DNA from: Nymphaea colorata | Lineage: Eukaryota; Streptophyta; Magnoliopsida; Nymphaeales; Nymphaeaceae | Reading direction: 5' to 3' | Assembly (NCBI RefSeq): GCF_008831285.2 | Contig: NC_045139.1 | Span: forward strand, 6,108,204-6,172,203 | Length of the DNA stretch: 64,000 bases | Made by a program: the position numbers and the translations under genes | The notes under the pieces: generated by a model | What the model saw: only the letters and a program-made list of their open reading frames with translations | Told to the model about the DNA's origin: nothing | The model's database searches: none | In this document: piece after piece, positions 12,801 through 25,700 of the stretch | Numbering within the stretch: position 1 is the first letter of the stretch | Layout: each line of letters begins with the position of its first letter

Positions 12801-13231
12801 TATGCAAATATCTGTAATATTTGCATGTTGACCGGTGAGTACTGATTGAGTATTTATGTGTACCCGGCTATTTATATATATAGCCTTAAGTGTACTTGGA
12901 ATTAATCAAACATATGATGGTTTTTTCTGATGTGACAGGACGGTCCAGAAGCAGGCCAAACAGTTCCCCATGTTCATGTGCATATCCTCCCAAGGAGAGC
13001 AGGTGATTTTGACAAGAACGATGACATATATTATGCCGTAAGTTTGATATTCATGCAATTTTATTCCTCCTCAGCATCATGAGTATTAGCATTATCACAT
13101 AAGTGATCATATTGCAGATTGAAGATAAAGAAAATGTGCTCAATTTAGATGCAGAGCGGAGGAATCGCACAATGGATGAAATGGCAGAAGAGGCAGAAGA
13201 ACTAAGGAAGCTCATCCCTCAAAATGGCTGA
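9638..13231 (+). CDS. FHIT: FHIT-type bis(5'-adenosyl)-triphosphatase (HIT family)
   Basis: Six exons: 9638-9808, 10639-10744, 10911-10913, 11427-11572, 12939-13037, 13118-13231, giving 212 aa. The HIT domain starts near residue 60. The histidine triad HVHVHIL is at residues 153-159, with His155 matching the catalytic nucleophile; it is preceded by [10 protein letters not shown] and followed by PRRAGDF. FHIT enzymes split ApppA-type dinucleoside polyphosphates. The first 57 residues are Arg/Ser-rich with a second Met before SPQHQQQK, resembling a plastid or mitochondrial transit peptide, so dual start use is possible. Exon 3 is only 3 bases (GTC): with the neighbouring exons it encodes Gly93-His94 of the PGHVLV motif. 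The following intron is of AT-AC type. The exon 1/2 junction was chosen by phase and is less certain than the rest. Confidence 0.9.
9813..9845. repeat. (CT)n microsatellite at the start of FHIT intron 1
   Basis: About 16 CT units begin four bases after the predicted donor of intron 1 (9809). If the intron is retained, the frame continues as a Ser-Leu repeat. Confidence 0.95.
10911..10913 (+). other. FHIT: Predicted 3-nt microexon (GTC) of FHIT
   Basis: Exon 2 ends ...CCGG before a strong GTGAGT donor at 10745, in the middle of the conserved PGHVLV motif. The codons for VLV start at 11429, but the bases before them (11420-11425) include an in-frame TGA and no AG acceptor. Inserting GTC, which follows an AG at 10909-10910 and precedes an ATATCC donor at 10914, gives CCG-GGT-CAT-GTT, i.e. 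PGHV in frame. The microexon supplies two bases of Gly93 and one of His94. This is inferred from sequence, with no transcript seen. Confidence 0.7.
10914..11426 (+). other. FHIT: U12-type AT-AC intron 3 of FHIT
   Basis: The 5' splice site is ATATCCTCTT, one base from the minor-spliceosome consensus ATATCCTTT. The 3' end has a branch-site element CTCCTTGAC (11409-11417; consensus TTCCTTRAC) whose branch A at 11416 lies 10 bases from the terminal AC at 11425-11426. Spacing and sequence fit the U11/U12 class. The intron is 513 bases long. Confidence 0.75.
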
Positions 13232-14461
13232 TTCTTGGTTTCAAGCGTGAATACTTGTTTGAATGTGCTCTCTCGTTATGATTAGAGTGTCTTGTTGAGC
13301 TGCTTTAAAGCGGTATAAATTTGTACCAACAAAATAATCCTACACCTACGAAGCAAAACAATTATGTGTTTCATATCACGAATTAGAATGTATTCAGACA
13401 TAATTTCTCTCCGATTCGGTGGAAGCAATTAACAATATTCATCTATAATTTGCTTGGACCATTGCAAACACACAATCCAAATGAATTTTCTCAAAGTTCA
13501 TGTGCCTAGAAATTGCAGTCTTTGCTTGTCCTGAACAGCTCAATGAAATATGGAAAAGCACACTTTAATTATGATTTTCACTTGAGAATACTCCAGTTTT
13601 GAAATTTGCTGATCGTGGATACAACATCAACCTTTTGACGAGTAATCACAGGTTACTCATTCTCAGCTGCGACCAATTTTCATTCTCACCTGCAACCAAA
13701 AAAGGAAGGTTCGCAAATTCAAGGAAGACGTCTCTCTCTTCCTCTCTTTCTGCCCCAAGGGGTATAATGTAACTGGTCTAAGGGATGTGCGTAAAATAAT
13801 GGATCTCCAGTTCAGTTCCCATAGTTCCCATGAGTGCTACTTTTATTGGGGTTGAGAAGTTCAGTTCCCATGAGTGCTACTTTTATTGGGGTTGAGAAGA
13901 GTGCGCCCCCTCTCTCTCTATCACTCTCTCTCTCTTATATCTGTGTTTTAGATTAGTACTCTGCTTGGTTCACTTGTGTAAACTGCTTCTTCTTTATCAA
14001 CAACTATGTTCTTTTGCAGTGGCTCAGCTTATAATATCACGTACATATGCTTCAAATCTGTCCTGATTAGTTCATTCGGCCACTGTAGCAGCGGTAACAG
14101 GGAGATGACCCTGCAAACACTAATACCATGAGATCGGAACGTGGTTTGATGAGTGGGTCCAAAAAATATATCAGAGAAAGACGATATATATAGACCAAAT
14201 CGTCAATGGGATTTGGGTGTAGGTCCAAACAGGATATAATGAGTTCTGGATCAGGTGCATTTTCCAAATATCTGATAGAAGTTTAGAACTCACCGTATTT
14301 CTAACATGTCCATAGCAAAACCCGTTGATGGCATAAACGCAGAGACAAAGAAAGGGAAATCCGTGGATTCTGGATCAAGTCTTACATCCGACCTACGAAC
14401 AATTGAAAATCCAGACCGTTAAAAATATCCGTTGGTTATCCCGTCACCCCGGGCTTGTTCC
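13232..14461. other. Intergenic region between FHIT and the SAM-fold gene
   Basis: It contains the FHIT 3' flank and the promoter of the downstream gene; I see no further gene. A 40-bp tandem duplication (AGTTCCCATGAGTGCTAC repeated) lies at about 13823-13899, followed by CT-rich sequence near 13908-13935. Confidence 0.6.
13823..13899. repeat. 40-bp tandem duplication (2 units)
   Basis: The segment starting AGTTCCCATGAGTGC at 13823 recurs at 13863 with both units ending in GGGGTTGAGAAG. It is perfect or nearly so. Confidence 0.88.
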
Positions 14462-17400
14462 ATGGCTGCTACTGCTGCTGCCGTTACCGTCTTCCCCTGC
14501 ATCAATGGTCACCAGCCTCGCCTCGGTCTCCTTCGCCATAGATTACCCGCCGGAAAGCCTTCGTCCATCTCAACACGTTTCCATTGTCACGGTTCGAGAG
14601 CCAGGCGTCTGTTCCCGCTCGCTGCAAAGAGTCGGCGGGAGCCCACCCAAGCCGGCGTAGAAGAGAAGGATGAGCCAGAATTCTCCCTTCTTACCGCCAT
14701 GACGACTCCCCATAATGAGATTGTCATCCTTGATACCACCGATTCGAGGATCTTGCTCCTTGATCCTTCCCGTAAGCGTCTTGTTTCTCATTTCTCTTTC
14801 CGGATGATACGGTTTTGGTGCTTTTTCATAGTGCCATGTTGTTTCGCGCTTTCTATTTCTCTTTCCGGATGAAGTGGTTGCAGTGTTTTTTCATTGCGGG
14901 ATGATGTTTCGTGTTTCTTTTTGTTGGTGATGGTGAAGCTGCTTTTTCGTGCTGAATTGTTGTTTTGTTTTTCTGTTTCTTGGTGATGCTGGCGTTGGCC
15001 AATTGCAGCTTGTGCTTTCGGTTTTTCTCTTTAGTGGACCAGTGGTTATGGCGATGGAGTTTTCTCGTTGTGGTTTTGTATTCTATGCTTTTCTCTTTTT
15101 TGGTGATGCTGGTGGCATGTCTATTTAATATTTCTCTTTCACTGTTTGGGGTGGGTTTTTCTTTGTGGGCTGATACATAGTTCTCTTTCTAGTGTTGCAC
15201 TTATGGGGCGACTTCAGTATGGTTTTATGGCTTCATTTGTTGAAGTTGCATTTAAGACGGGACCGCAAAGGGCCGGGCATTTCGTGACCCACTTCTAAAT
15301 TTCATTGCGATTCCAAGAGGGGCCGTACTTAAAGCGAGCTAGCTGTTAGCTAATCATATGGCTACTGATCTTAGAAGAACCTGGGCTTATAGATCAGCCA
15401 TAATTTAGTTACGGCCTCTTCCAGTCATAGGGCATTGCAGAAAGATCTGTTTGTCTCCGTATTAGTAGGTTTCCTCATCTAGTTTGCAATGCTTTATTGA
15501 ATAGTGGCTATCTTCCCTGCCCTTTCATAAATGGGGAAGATTCCATTTGGGATGCGTTTAAGTAATTGCCTGCGAGACTCCAAAACAGTAAACATGTTGT
15601 GTGTATTAGTTAAAACTTAAAAATTGTCTGTTGGAAAGCTTTCAACTCAAGCATTTTGCTTACTGTTCTTTTTTGACCGACACTTCATGAGAACTGAGGT
15701 ATAGATATTATCATAGTACTCTGAATCTATGCAGCTCAAAGTGGGAGGCTTGTAAAACCTTTTTGTTGCCAGAGAAACAAAATTGTGAATGAACATGCAT
15801 CCTATAATGGATGAATAAAAAAGTGTATGTAGTTTAAACTATATAGCAACAAATACGTTTGTACACGAATCAGTTAAAATGGAGATGAGAGTGTAATCCG
15901 TGCATCTTAAAGTGGAGAAGCTTATGGATCTTTCTTGCCTGAGAAATATAATCGTGAATGCATATGCGACCTATAATGAATGACAAATACGTATCTGTAG
16001 GAAACAGGCAAGGAATAGCATGTCAAGTTCTATAGTGCCTCCAATAGGCATAACAGTAAGCTGAATTCGGTTTAGCAGTCAGATTTGAACATGCATATTG
16101 ACTTGCTAGGATATCTGAATATGTCAGTTCACATTACTTTTGTTTGCATCATCACGTTTGTGATATCTGAAACTTTTGCAATTGACTTTGATAACGTCTG
16201 ATATGATTATGACCCTGTTACAAAATACATCCATGCAGATAACATCCACAGCATATACATGAAGGAGACAAAATGGACAGGTTCATATTGGGTAAAGAAT
16301 GCTTTTCTCTCCTTTGATTGTTTTTTTCTTTTTTAATCTGCATTTTTACCATTTGATTAAGAAAACTGAATGGTCCTGTATTTGGATCATTTCTACCGTT
16401 CTTACTATCAGATCAGTTGCCACTATTTCTTAGTTGCATACATGGACATATTCTGAAGACATTCATGCAAAAGGTTCTCAAACTAATTCAGGAACTATGA
16501 ACTATGCCTTCTTCAATACACTCTGATTAATGATGCAATTGTTGTGTCATGGTTTAACTTTCAGTCTGTCAATTTGACTGTGAACAAAATGATAGCAAAC
16601 CAGTTCCTGATTTCATATTCTGGTTATTCTAGGCAGTTGGGCATACTTTCCTAATAAAAACTTTTTTTCTTTCATTTCAGGTATTTCTTGAAAGCTTCCA
16701 TATTTTTATTTGCGTATGCTTCACTGACTAATAATCCTAATGATAGAAAAGTTCACAAGGTTTAAAGCAAAAAATCCATATGCATGTGAAGAGTACTTTG
16801 TCATATCATCATTTCTGGTTCTATCCTCTCGTCCACATCTTTCTCTCTCTCCCCCATATATGACACTGTTTTATTTTCATGTGATGCCTTTATGTTCCCA
16901 CTCCCCATTCATATGCAACTACCAAACCCATGAAACAAGTGATTTGCTTATGTTTGCCTTTGTATTTTGATTGTAGAATTAGAAGTGTTAACTATTCTAG
17001 TGTTTCAACTGCATCCGGTAGTGATATTTATGTAATTAAGTTCTCATTTTGTATCCATTTGAGAACATAGCAGAACTTTAATAATTTTATCTAAAAGATA
17101 GTTTCTGTGCGAAATTTCCAAAGAAACAGGCTGCTGTTTGAATTTGAAAAAAAAATGTCAGTTCATCATTGTCTGTCTCCTCATTGTCATTTATCATGGA
17201 AAACTGCAGTGACTGTTCAATAGCGTCATCCTTTCCTATTTTTGAACATCTTCACAGAAGAATGTTCATTCTCCCTATGCAAGTTGACTGGACTCTTTCT
17301 AGTACCATCTGCAGCATGGGTGGTAAATTTGTTCTTTTACCATTGTCAATATCAAGCCACATGTCGTTGCTCACCTAACCACATAAATCCTATTCAAATT

Positions 17401-20400
17401 CATATGTTCTATTTTTTCCTGTACCATCTATGTTTGTAAAGATTTTCCCAACGCTTTTATGGTTATGTTGCTTACATCTTTTATATTCATACGTATTTTT
17501 TCAGACGTTGAACTCAATTTTTGGCTTTTTAAACTTTGTGGTCATGTTTTGTTTCACTCAGGATGAGTTTGCAAGTCTTCCAGCTATTGTACCTTCAGGT
17601 CCTATTGCTATGTTGGGTCTGGTAATTGACAATAACCTGCTCTCACTTATTTTAAGGAGCTCATGTATTTTAGATTATTATGTGAAAATTGTATTGAACT
17701 TGTTCTGTGCACAAAAATCTGTCCCTAGGGTGGCGGAACTGCAGCTCATTTGATGCTGGACTTGTGGCCTTCCTTGGAGCTTGATGGTTGGGAGATTGAT
17801 GAAATTGTAAGAAATTCATTTGTTTAGCTTGCTTTCTTTATCTTCTCTTGTGAATGAACTTCCTTTTCCGGATGCCCATATTACTCCTACCTGAATATGC
17901 TTGATCTGGTAGGAAGACTAGAGATCCGTCTTCTGTCACCTAAACGTAGAAATGCTACTTCACCAAGCATGACTGTGGCTTTATGTGGAAGGAAAATGTG
18001 TAATTCAGTATATACCATGAATTGTCTCACTGACTGGATAAATAATCTGAGGCTAGTCTACTGGCTAAGCTGAGTGAGTTTGAACCAGTCAAAGCCTGGC
18101 TTCCTTTTAGCTGCTAGATTCACAAGGCTCTTATATAAACTGTATCTGCCAAGTTTGAATTTTAGAGGTGCATTCTCAGATAAGCATGACTTGGACTAGT
18201 GTACCTTGAGTTTCCAAGTGTGACAATTAATATTGTTCTACAGAGTTCCACTAAATCAACTTCTGGGTCTGCAAATGAAGCTAACTCATCTAAGTACAGA
18301 GTCCATCTCAAGTCCCCCATGTAGGACTATTCACTGAACTTCAGAATGATATCATGGAGTTGAGATGACATTTATAGATATTTGATCTATGTATATGTTG
18401 AACAATCCAACTTTGTTTTGATGCTTTGCAGCTTGCTTTGCTACATATAGTTATCATCTTTCATGATTCAACGGTAATATTTCCTAAATCGATGAATCCT
18501 CATTATTTTTTAGTTATCATCTTACATCACAACTTCATAAGTTCAAAACATATAGTTATCATCTTTCATGATTCAACAGTAATATTTCCTAAATCGATGA
18601 ATCCTCATTATTTTTTATGAAAATGAGCTAAATCTCTCCCTCCGACGCCTCGTGGAGTCTTTAAACACAAGAAGAGAGAGAGGGAGGAGTGTTTAAACTT
18701 TAATTTTTGTGTTTTTCCCTGTATTGTATGATATGGGGGTGTATCGTCCGTATCGTATGATATGGGCAATACGCTTACAATACATGACCGTATCGTGTAT
18801 TGTAAGCATACCGTAGAGGTTTTCTAGACCTATATGGTAGGTCCGTATCGTATGATATGGATAACATTGCGTATTATCATTTTTAAGCCTCAGGATATCT
18901 TGGTTGATAGCTGCACATCTTATCCTTCTCAATTGCAAATGCATTTCTAGTGCAATTCATGTATGTTTCTTTTCCTTAAATCGTCATCTATGTAGCTGAT
19001 AGATAAAGCAAGGGAGTATCTCGGCTTGTCTATCTTGGAGAAGCGTAATGATGCTGGTGGAGTTCTTCGTGTTCATGTTGGTGATGCACTTTCTCCTGAT
19101 GTTGCTGTTCCTGGTGGGTTTGCTGGTAAGCTAATAGAAACCAAGAAGCTATCAAATGTCATTTGCTGAAGCAACTTACTCTTCGACAATAAATCTGATA
19201 GTTCTTCTCATACTCTCTGTCCTGTTTCCTTTACATGCTTGCAGTGAAGAGAAAACCAAGTGAATTAAGTGCTTTTTTCTATCTTTCATGAAGAAAGGCT
19301 TAAGAAATCATCTAGTACATAAGCATACTGAAATAATGGGGCTGCAAAATATTATTGAAGAAAACAAATCACACTGCAAAAAAATTGCCAATATGCAATG
19401 AAAGCGTAGTAGCAGATTGTAATTCTTTTTCTGAAAGCTAAAGGCAGTCAGATTTTACCTTAGCAAAGCATTTGTATCTACACAACTTGACATGTTGTTC
19501 TGATAATCCAAGCATTTTCTTCTTCCTTTTTGTTGAACTCTTTGATTATTATGAGTTTTTCAGGTATTGTGGTGGATCTGTTTGCTGATGGGGAGGTTCT
19601 ACCTCAATTAGAAGAGGTTTGTTTCTGATTCTTGTTTGGGTTGGATTAAGAGTAATGACGAATACCCCTTTAGTATAAGAGAAGTTACGAACTCATCCCA
19701 CAACTTCCATAAGTTACATGTATGCTTCTTTAAACTGCATGGTAACAGGTTTCAACATGGATGCAACTTGGGAAGAAGCTCATGTCAAATGGCCGTATAA
19801 TGGTGAACTGTGGTGGTACTCTTGATGAAGATTGCAGTCTTGGCAAACGAATGGACCATGTACATGTCTCTTCCCATGGTATCTTAGGAAAGAACCCAAC
19901 AATGGAGGCAATGAGGGAAGCCTTTTCAGAAGTATGTCCAGCTCACTACTCGTTTTTTCTTCTTCCCTGATTTTGTGTTCCAGCCAATTAGCTTATAATG
20001 GAGCGTGATGCTCTTTTTTTTACTAAATAACTGTTGAGGGTTTGCTTCGGTATCTGATGGCTCAAAGGCAATGCATCTTGTATAAAAATTATTGAAAAAA
20101 TATAAGTTTTCATGTACAGAAACAGAACAAGAGAAGAGAAAACCTCTGCGACGCTAGTCACAAAAACTTCGCATCTAGGTCATTATTAGCTCCAACTGAT
20201 ATCAAATGTTTGTTGTGCATTTATGTTCCAAGACACCCAAGAAATATAAAAAGTATTATAGTTATTCAAGAAACAGTATTACATATATATATTGAAGTAT
20301 TCTAGTGCAATACTGTTCCCATCTACGTGCATGTCCGATGTGGTCTATGACTCTGTTCATTCTTTTTGCATAAAAAACAGGTGAACTGGAAGAAAATGGA

Positions 20401-20527
20401 ACAAGGGGAAAGCCTCAATTTTCTTGCCCTCACAGGACCTCTACCAGACGTGGACCAATGGGCACAAGCTGTTCCTGAGAAATTGAGTTCCAATGTTAGA
20501 CAATGGAAACCATGCAGCTCTTTGTGA
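14462..20527 (+). CDS. Plastid-type SAM-dependent methyltransferase / spermidine-synthase-fold protein
   Basis: Eight exons: 14462-14771, 16239-16291, 17562-17621, 17729-17806, 18996-19125, 19564-19616, 19749-19931, 20381-20527; 337 aa, all junctions GT-AG and in phase. Residues 1-60 are Ser/Arg/Ala-rich without acidic residues, like a chloroplast transit peptide. A Rossmann fold follows: nucleotide-binding loop MLGLGGGT (138-145), acidic strand end GWEIDE (161-166) followed by an IDKAREYLGL helix as in spermidine synthases, VHVGDA (193-198) and IVVDLFADG (212-220). These match the order of motifs in the aminopropyltransferase/SAM-methyltransferase group. The full tetrameric polyamine synthase signature is not evident, so substrate is unknown. 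The ATG at 14462 is the first in frame. Intron 4 carries a dispersed repeat. Confidence 0.88.
18443..18869 (+). mobile_element. Dispersed ATAC/GTATCG-rich element, copy 1 (5'-truncated)
   Basis: It lies in intron 4 of the SAM-fold gene. It shares with the element at 33788-34480 (opposite strand) the blocks TATAGTTATCATCTTTCATG, a GAGAGAGAGGGAGGAGTGTTT block, GTATCGTATGATATGG words and the terminal GGATAACATTG. The left part (18443-18547 and 18548-18618) is a 105-bp partial tandem duplication. The left terminus seen in copy 2 is missing here. Confidence 0.75.
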
Positions 20528-22783
20528 TATGTCATATACTTGTTGAGGGCAGATTCATTTAGTGGGCTGTTTATTCTGCCTCTCTCTGAATATTGGATTC
20601 AGAAGAACCAGAAGCACTAACATTCAATTTCGGACTGCAATCAGACGAGCTGCTCTGAAATGGCGAAAAGCAAGTTGCCTCTGAGATTTTGAGTTACTGT
20701 TGGACCTGGACCTTGGCTTTGTGGTGGAAGAAAAGTAAAAGTCAAGTGTCTGGTGCTTCCATGCGCTTCAACCGACTCGCACTTTGCTGGAGGACGAATC
20801 AAATTAGATCCGTCAGTGAATACTCTTCAATACCAAAGGAAATCATGTTGTGAGCAAATCAAATTTTTAAGTTTCCTAATCTGTTGCATAGGCTGCTTTT
20901 GCAAGCTTAGTTGAATCTGCGCATTCTAGTTTATCATTGGCTCTGTTTATAATTAGATCTTTCTCTTCTTTCCCCGATATAGGGTGTACCAATTTTAACA
21001 TGTGATGCAACTAATGCTGTAAACATCAATGTCCCAAATTGATCATCTGCCAGATAATCATCCTGTGGCGGTGATATTGAATCATTTAACCCACACATTT
21101 AAGAATGCGACCAAGCCACTATTGTTTTGTAGAATGAACCAGAATGGGCAGTACCAGCTTATTCACACATTCCGCCTATTGCACACTTAAAATCAGCCTC
21201 TTCTTTGTGAAAGGTTCGGTGAAGGGTTCCAAATCAGTCCAGTAAGGTGCCAATCCAAACCAATGCAGATTCCTTTCTGCTCCGATACAGATACCATGTT
21301 TTGTTCCTTCCTTGAAGTGAATCTCTCTCGTACTGAGTCTGCTTAAAGTGAGGAGAGGGGTGGGTAGGTACGAGGTAACTGAGTTTCAAAAATTTCTCTC
21401 ATGGATCATCTTTTTCCATTCTTCTCTCGACCATCGTTTTGCAAGGAATTTTGGAAAAAGCTCAGTGAGTCGGACAGAGTTCACATTAAGTTTGCAATAT
21501 GTAGAGCAGATCCACTTGAAGTTTTCGTGTGATTGGCAACATTCACGCTGAAAGTGTCAGCAGTACCAAGAGTCCGGCGCTTTTACAAGGATTTCACTGA
21601 CAACTTGGTAGTTTAATATCATACTCAAATCCGTTGGGCGTTGCTGGGGGTCAAGTATGCCCCTTGGTACAACACCAAGAACACAGTAAGCCTGAAGCCC
21701 GACCAGTCTGGCATGCAAGCGAAGGGACTCGGGAACCCCAAAGAACAAATCATTGCGATTTATCAGTTCCCATCTTTGGAAGAACTCTATAAAACGCCTT
21801 ATCCTGCTAGTTGGTGATCCACCGTCTTAATTGTTAAAACATATAAGGTGGCATCTTCACCTACTAAGAATAGTAGAAATTGAGACGTTTAGTACTTCAG
21901 ACTGGAGGCAGAATCTGACGACCGGACCTACTTGTGTTGCTCAGGATGAAGTTCACCCCTTGGAACAACACAAATAACTGCGTAAACCTGAATCCCAACC
22001 AGCCTGGTATCCAAGCGAGGACTCAGGAACCCCAAGAGCAAATCATTTTCATTTATCAAAGCTCCTTTTGGAAGAACCCTATAAAACACCTCATCTCCTT
22101 GGTGGTGATTCACCGTCATCGTCGTTCAACATATGAGGTGTACTTTGTGTGGTGACTCATCCAGAATGGCTGGATCAGAACGAGGATAAGTCGCATAAGG
22201 TCCATGTGATTTGGCAGATGACCATGTGTGTTCTCGTATAACATATAGACTCCACAGCTCACGAGGGGAGAGACATGTCCTCGACAACCTCGTCTTAGTT
22301 ATCAAGTTAGGAAAAGAATCCTTGGAATCAATTTGTTCCTAAAATTAACAGCCTAGCAGGGTAACTGCCTGAAAAGAACTGACGGCACATACTCTTTATC
22401 AGCATTCAAGAAGAATCATTTTATTCTACACTACATTTTCCACCTTTTGCATGGCACTGATGCATATATTTTACCAATTATAAATGCAAAGTAAATGCAT
22501 AAGCCTAGCTAGGTTAAGCAGGAAGATAATATAAAAAATGTACGCAGAAGACAACAACTTTCCCTTTAAATCAAGAACAGGAAATGAAACTAAAGGGAAC
22601 ACTAGAGAGAATGGTGGCAAAAAACAAGATTAATATAAGCTAGAACCCCCTAAATTTGTGGTAGCCTGCTGAACCAGGGTGTTAGACTACAGTGAAATGC
22701 AACCAACTAATCCAAAAGATATCTGCTACTCCAATCAAAGAAGCCACTGTACACCAGCTGCTGCTGCACCCATCGATGCTTGA
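20528..22783. other. Intergenic region between the convergent SAM-fold and NERD-like genes
   Basis: It should hold the 3' UTRs of both genes. I find no additional gene. The only structure is a diverged direct duplication at 21642-22156. Confidence 0.55.
21642..22156. repeat. Diverged direct duplication, period about 296 bp
   Basis: The copies at about 21642-21860 and 21938-22156 share the blocks CCCCTTGGWACAACAC, GGAACCCCAAAGA/GAGCAAATCATT, a GGAAGAAC(T/C)CTATAAAAC block and AACATATRAGGTG. The minus strand of both keeps a related peptide frame (RLVGxQxYxVxxVVPRG), which may be the remnant of a coding sequence that I do not recognise. The upstream copy frame is broken by stops outside that block. 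Confidence 0.7.
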
Positions 22784-25700
22784 TCATGGATGCAAGAAGT
22801 CACAAGATGCACCTTTTTTACAGTAACCATTCTCATGGAACTTGCAAACTTTTTGACTTCTAGGAGGCCTAGGCCCACCACCGCTTACACTGCTCCCACT
22901 GCCACTGCCACCCCCACCAGGTGGCTTGCTCCATGGCCTCATCCCATGACCTTGACCACCATAACCACCCCTATCACCATATCCAGAGTACCTGTCTCCT
23001 TCTCGCCTCTGTTGCTCCCATACTCCTCTTTGATTTACGGAGTCAACTCCCCATCTTGCATTTGTATTTCCAGGTTGTTGGCTCCACCCTGCTCTAGAAC
23101 TTTCTACGGATGGACCCCAACCACTTCTCCTTGACACAGACGGTTCGCTGACCCCCCCAGGTCTCCAAGTGCTGTGAGAAGATGGTACCCCCTGTTTATC
23201 AGTTGGGCCGGCCAAATTCTTTGAAGGTGAACCCCAGCTTTCTGGGACAGCTGACCTGTAGCTGCTCTTACCTAGATACAGATTGGCAACACCACTTGAA
23301 GTATTTCCTGCCATAGGAGGGGGGAGCGAAGAGACGTTACTACTGTTTGCACTTATCTGTGTGCTCCAAGCATCAGATGAAGCCATTGGTACAGTAGCAG
23401 TGGCAGTAGCTGAAACAGAAAAACCTCCACTTCTCGTTGTTTGAGGATGCCGAACTTTATTGGAAACAGCATCCCAAGCACTAGGAGCTCTGGCTTGTTC
23501 TGCAGCAGTTGGAACAGAAAAATCTCCAGAAAAGATACCAGATATTTGAGAATTTGAAGTTGCAACGGCCATATCACTCACATCATTACTAGATGGGACT
23601 TGTGCTTCAGAAGCTGAAACAGAAAAGTTGCCAGGCAACCGGTTAGATCCTTGAGAGTGCTGAACAGTAGGAGGAACATCGCCTGATCCACTGGTAACTG
23701 GGGTTTGTTCTCCGGCTGAAACAAGTAAAGGACTTGAATCAGAAGCCCAAGAAACATCATGCATACCCTGATCTGCAGTGTTGGAAGAGGCCACAGATCC
23801 TGCTGCATCAGTTGCCACCAAAGATGCGCCAGCATCTTGATCATGTTCAGAACATGGATCAGAGGTTCCGGTAGGATTGACCGACTGAATGACTTCAGAA
23901 ACCTCAGGTGATGTCTGAGGTGAAAGCCAGCCATCACGAGGGATGTTACCCTGAGGGATATCAACAGGCTTTTGCAAAGACTCCTGCCTTTCAGAAGCCA
24001 GGCAAAAGCCCTCACCTTTATCATTTGAAATATAGGCCACTGGCCGCGAAATCATTTCAGAACCTTGACTCATAGGAATAGAAGCAGCTGTAGATGAGAC
24101 ACCACACCCAGAGGCACTGCTTCCAAAACCACTATCAGATACCCAGCCATCAGGCTGTGAGGACCCTTCTACTGAAACTGGAATTTGTGACCCAGACAAC
24201 TTTATTTTGGAGTCTTCCACTTGAGAAGGTGAGCTGCAAAATGGAGCTGATTCGATGGAACCTTCAACCTTGTCAGTGTCCAGATCCTCAGGGAAAAAAT
24301 CAGTGACTGGCTCACCACCTTCAGCATCCAAAAGGCCATCCCAAATCTCATCAACCGTGCTATCTTCAGCAGCTATTATAACAAACTGACTGCTTTCAGG
24401 GTTCTCATTAGCAAGCAAAGCATCTTGAGTATCCATGGGCTCATGAAGAGAGTCGGCAGAACCTGTGTCTGCATGTGCAGCGTCCTGTGCCAGAAGGTCC
24501 GAAGACATGTTATTATCACAATTTTGGCCATCATTGTGAATCACATGAGAAAGACCTGCAGTTACTGACTGCAGAAGAGCATGAGTTGAAGGACCCAAGC
24601 CTGCTGATGAAATAGGATGAATTGCTACTGGGACAATCTTAGGGTATTTGTCTGCATCAAGAACAACACCTATAGTAGGCTCAGGAGATGAACCAGCAGA
24701 CATGGCCCCAGAATTCTGACCACTTGTCCAAACACCTCCAATTTGAGTTGAACCTAATGTCATAGCATCCTGTTCCATAGCTGAAGTTACCAAATTTGCT
24801 TGCTGCCTATCTGTAGCTGTGGATGTTATGGTAGGCTGAGTTCCTGTAATAGGAGATTGTCGCTCCAAATCATTTACAGGGCTCAATGGCTCATCAGAAA
24901 CTTGTGCATTTTTGGAAGTTTTGTCCACCGACTGAATGGCAGTATTAGAAGATCGTAGCTTGTCATTCACAGCACTCACTGGTTCAAGCAAAACTTGTGA
25001 ATCAGATGTCTTCTTTTCAGAAGTCCAATCCTTTGATTGAATTGCTGCAAGAGAAGACTGTTGCTCCAAATTATTCAAATGGCTCACTAATTCAACAGAA
25101 GCATGTAAATCAGGTGCTTTACTTTCAGAAATCTGATTCTCCATTTGAGAAGATGTGACAGAGGATTGCTGCCTCAGATTATCCACATGGCCCACTGGTT
25201 CACCAACACTGTGTGGAGCCACCGGTTTATTTTCAGTTTGATCCTTCATCCACTTACTGGTAGCAGATGTTTGGGTTGGGTCCAACTGGTCAGTTCTAAT
25301 GCTGATTGCATTACAGTGACTCCCTGCAGCAGAAGTTGCACTTGCAAGTGGTGATGCCTCTTTAATTTCCTTTGAAGGTATATTTTCTGTATCAGATTTT
25401 TCACCATCCCCCAATGATTGGGTTGAAGAAGCCAAACTGTCCAGATGATTATCATATCCATTGCTTGCATTCCAAGTTCCACTAGGCTGAACCTCCAAAG
25501 GCTTGGCAGGACTCCAACGACTCATGTGGCTCTCAGAATGGTTAAACTTTACACCTGAAACCCCGACTCGAGTATCTGTAGTTGGTTGCAGAGATGCTGT
25601 GTAGGAGTTATCTACATGTGATGGAAGCATCTTAGGACTGTGCCCAAAAGATTCGCTTGACCGAGGAGTAGATCCCCCTGATGGATCCTGAGCAGAAGAA

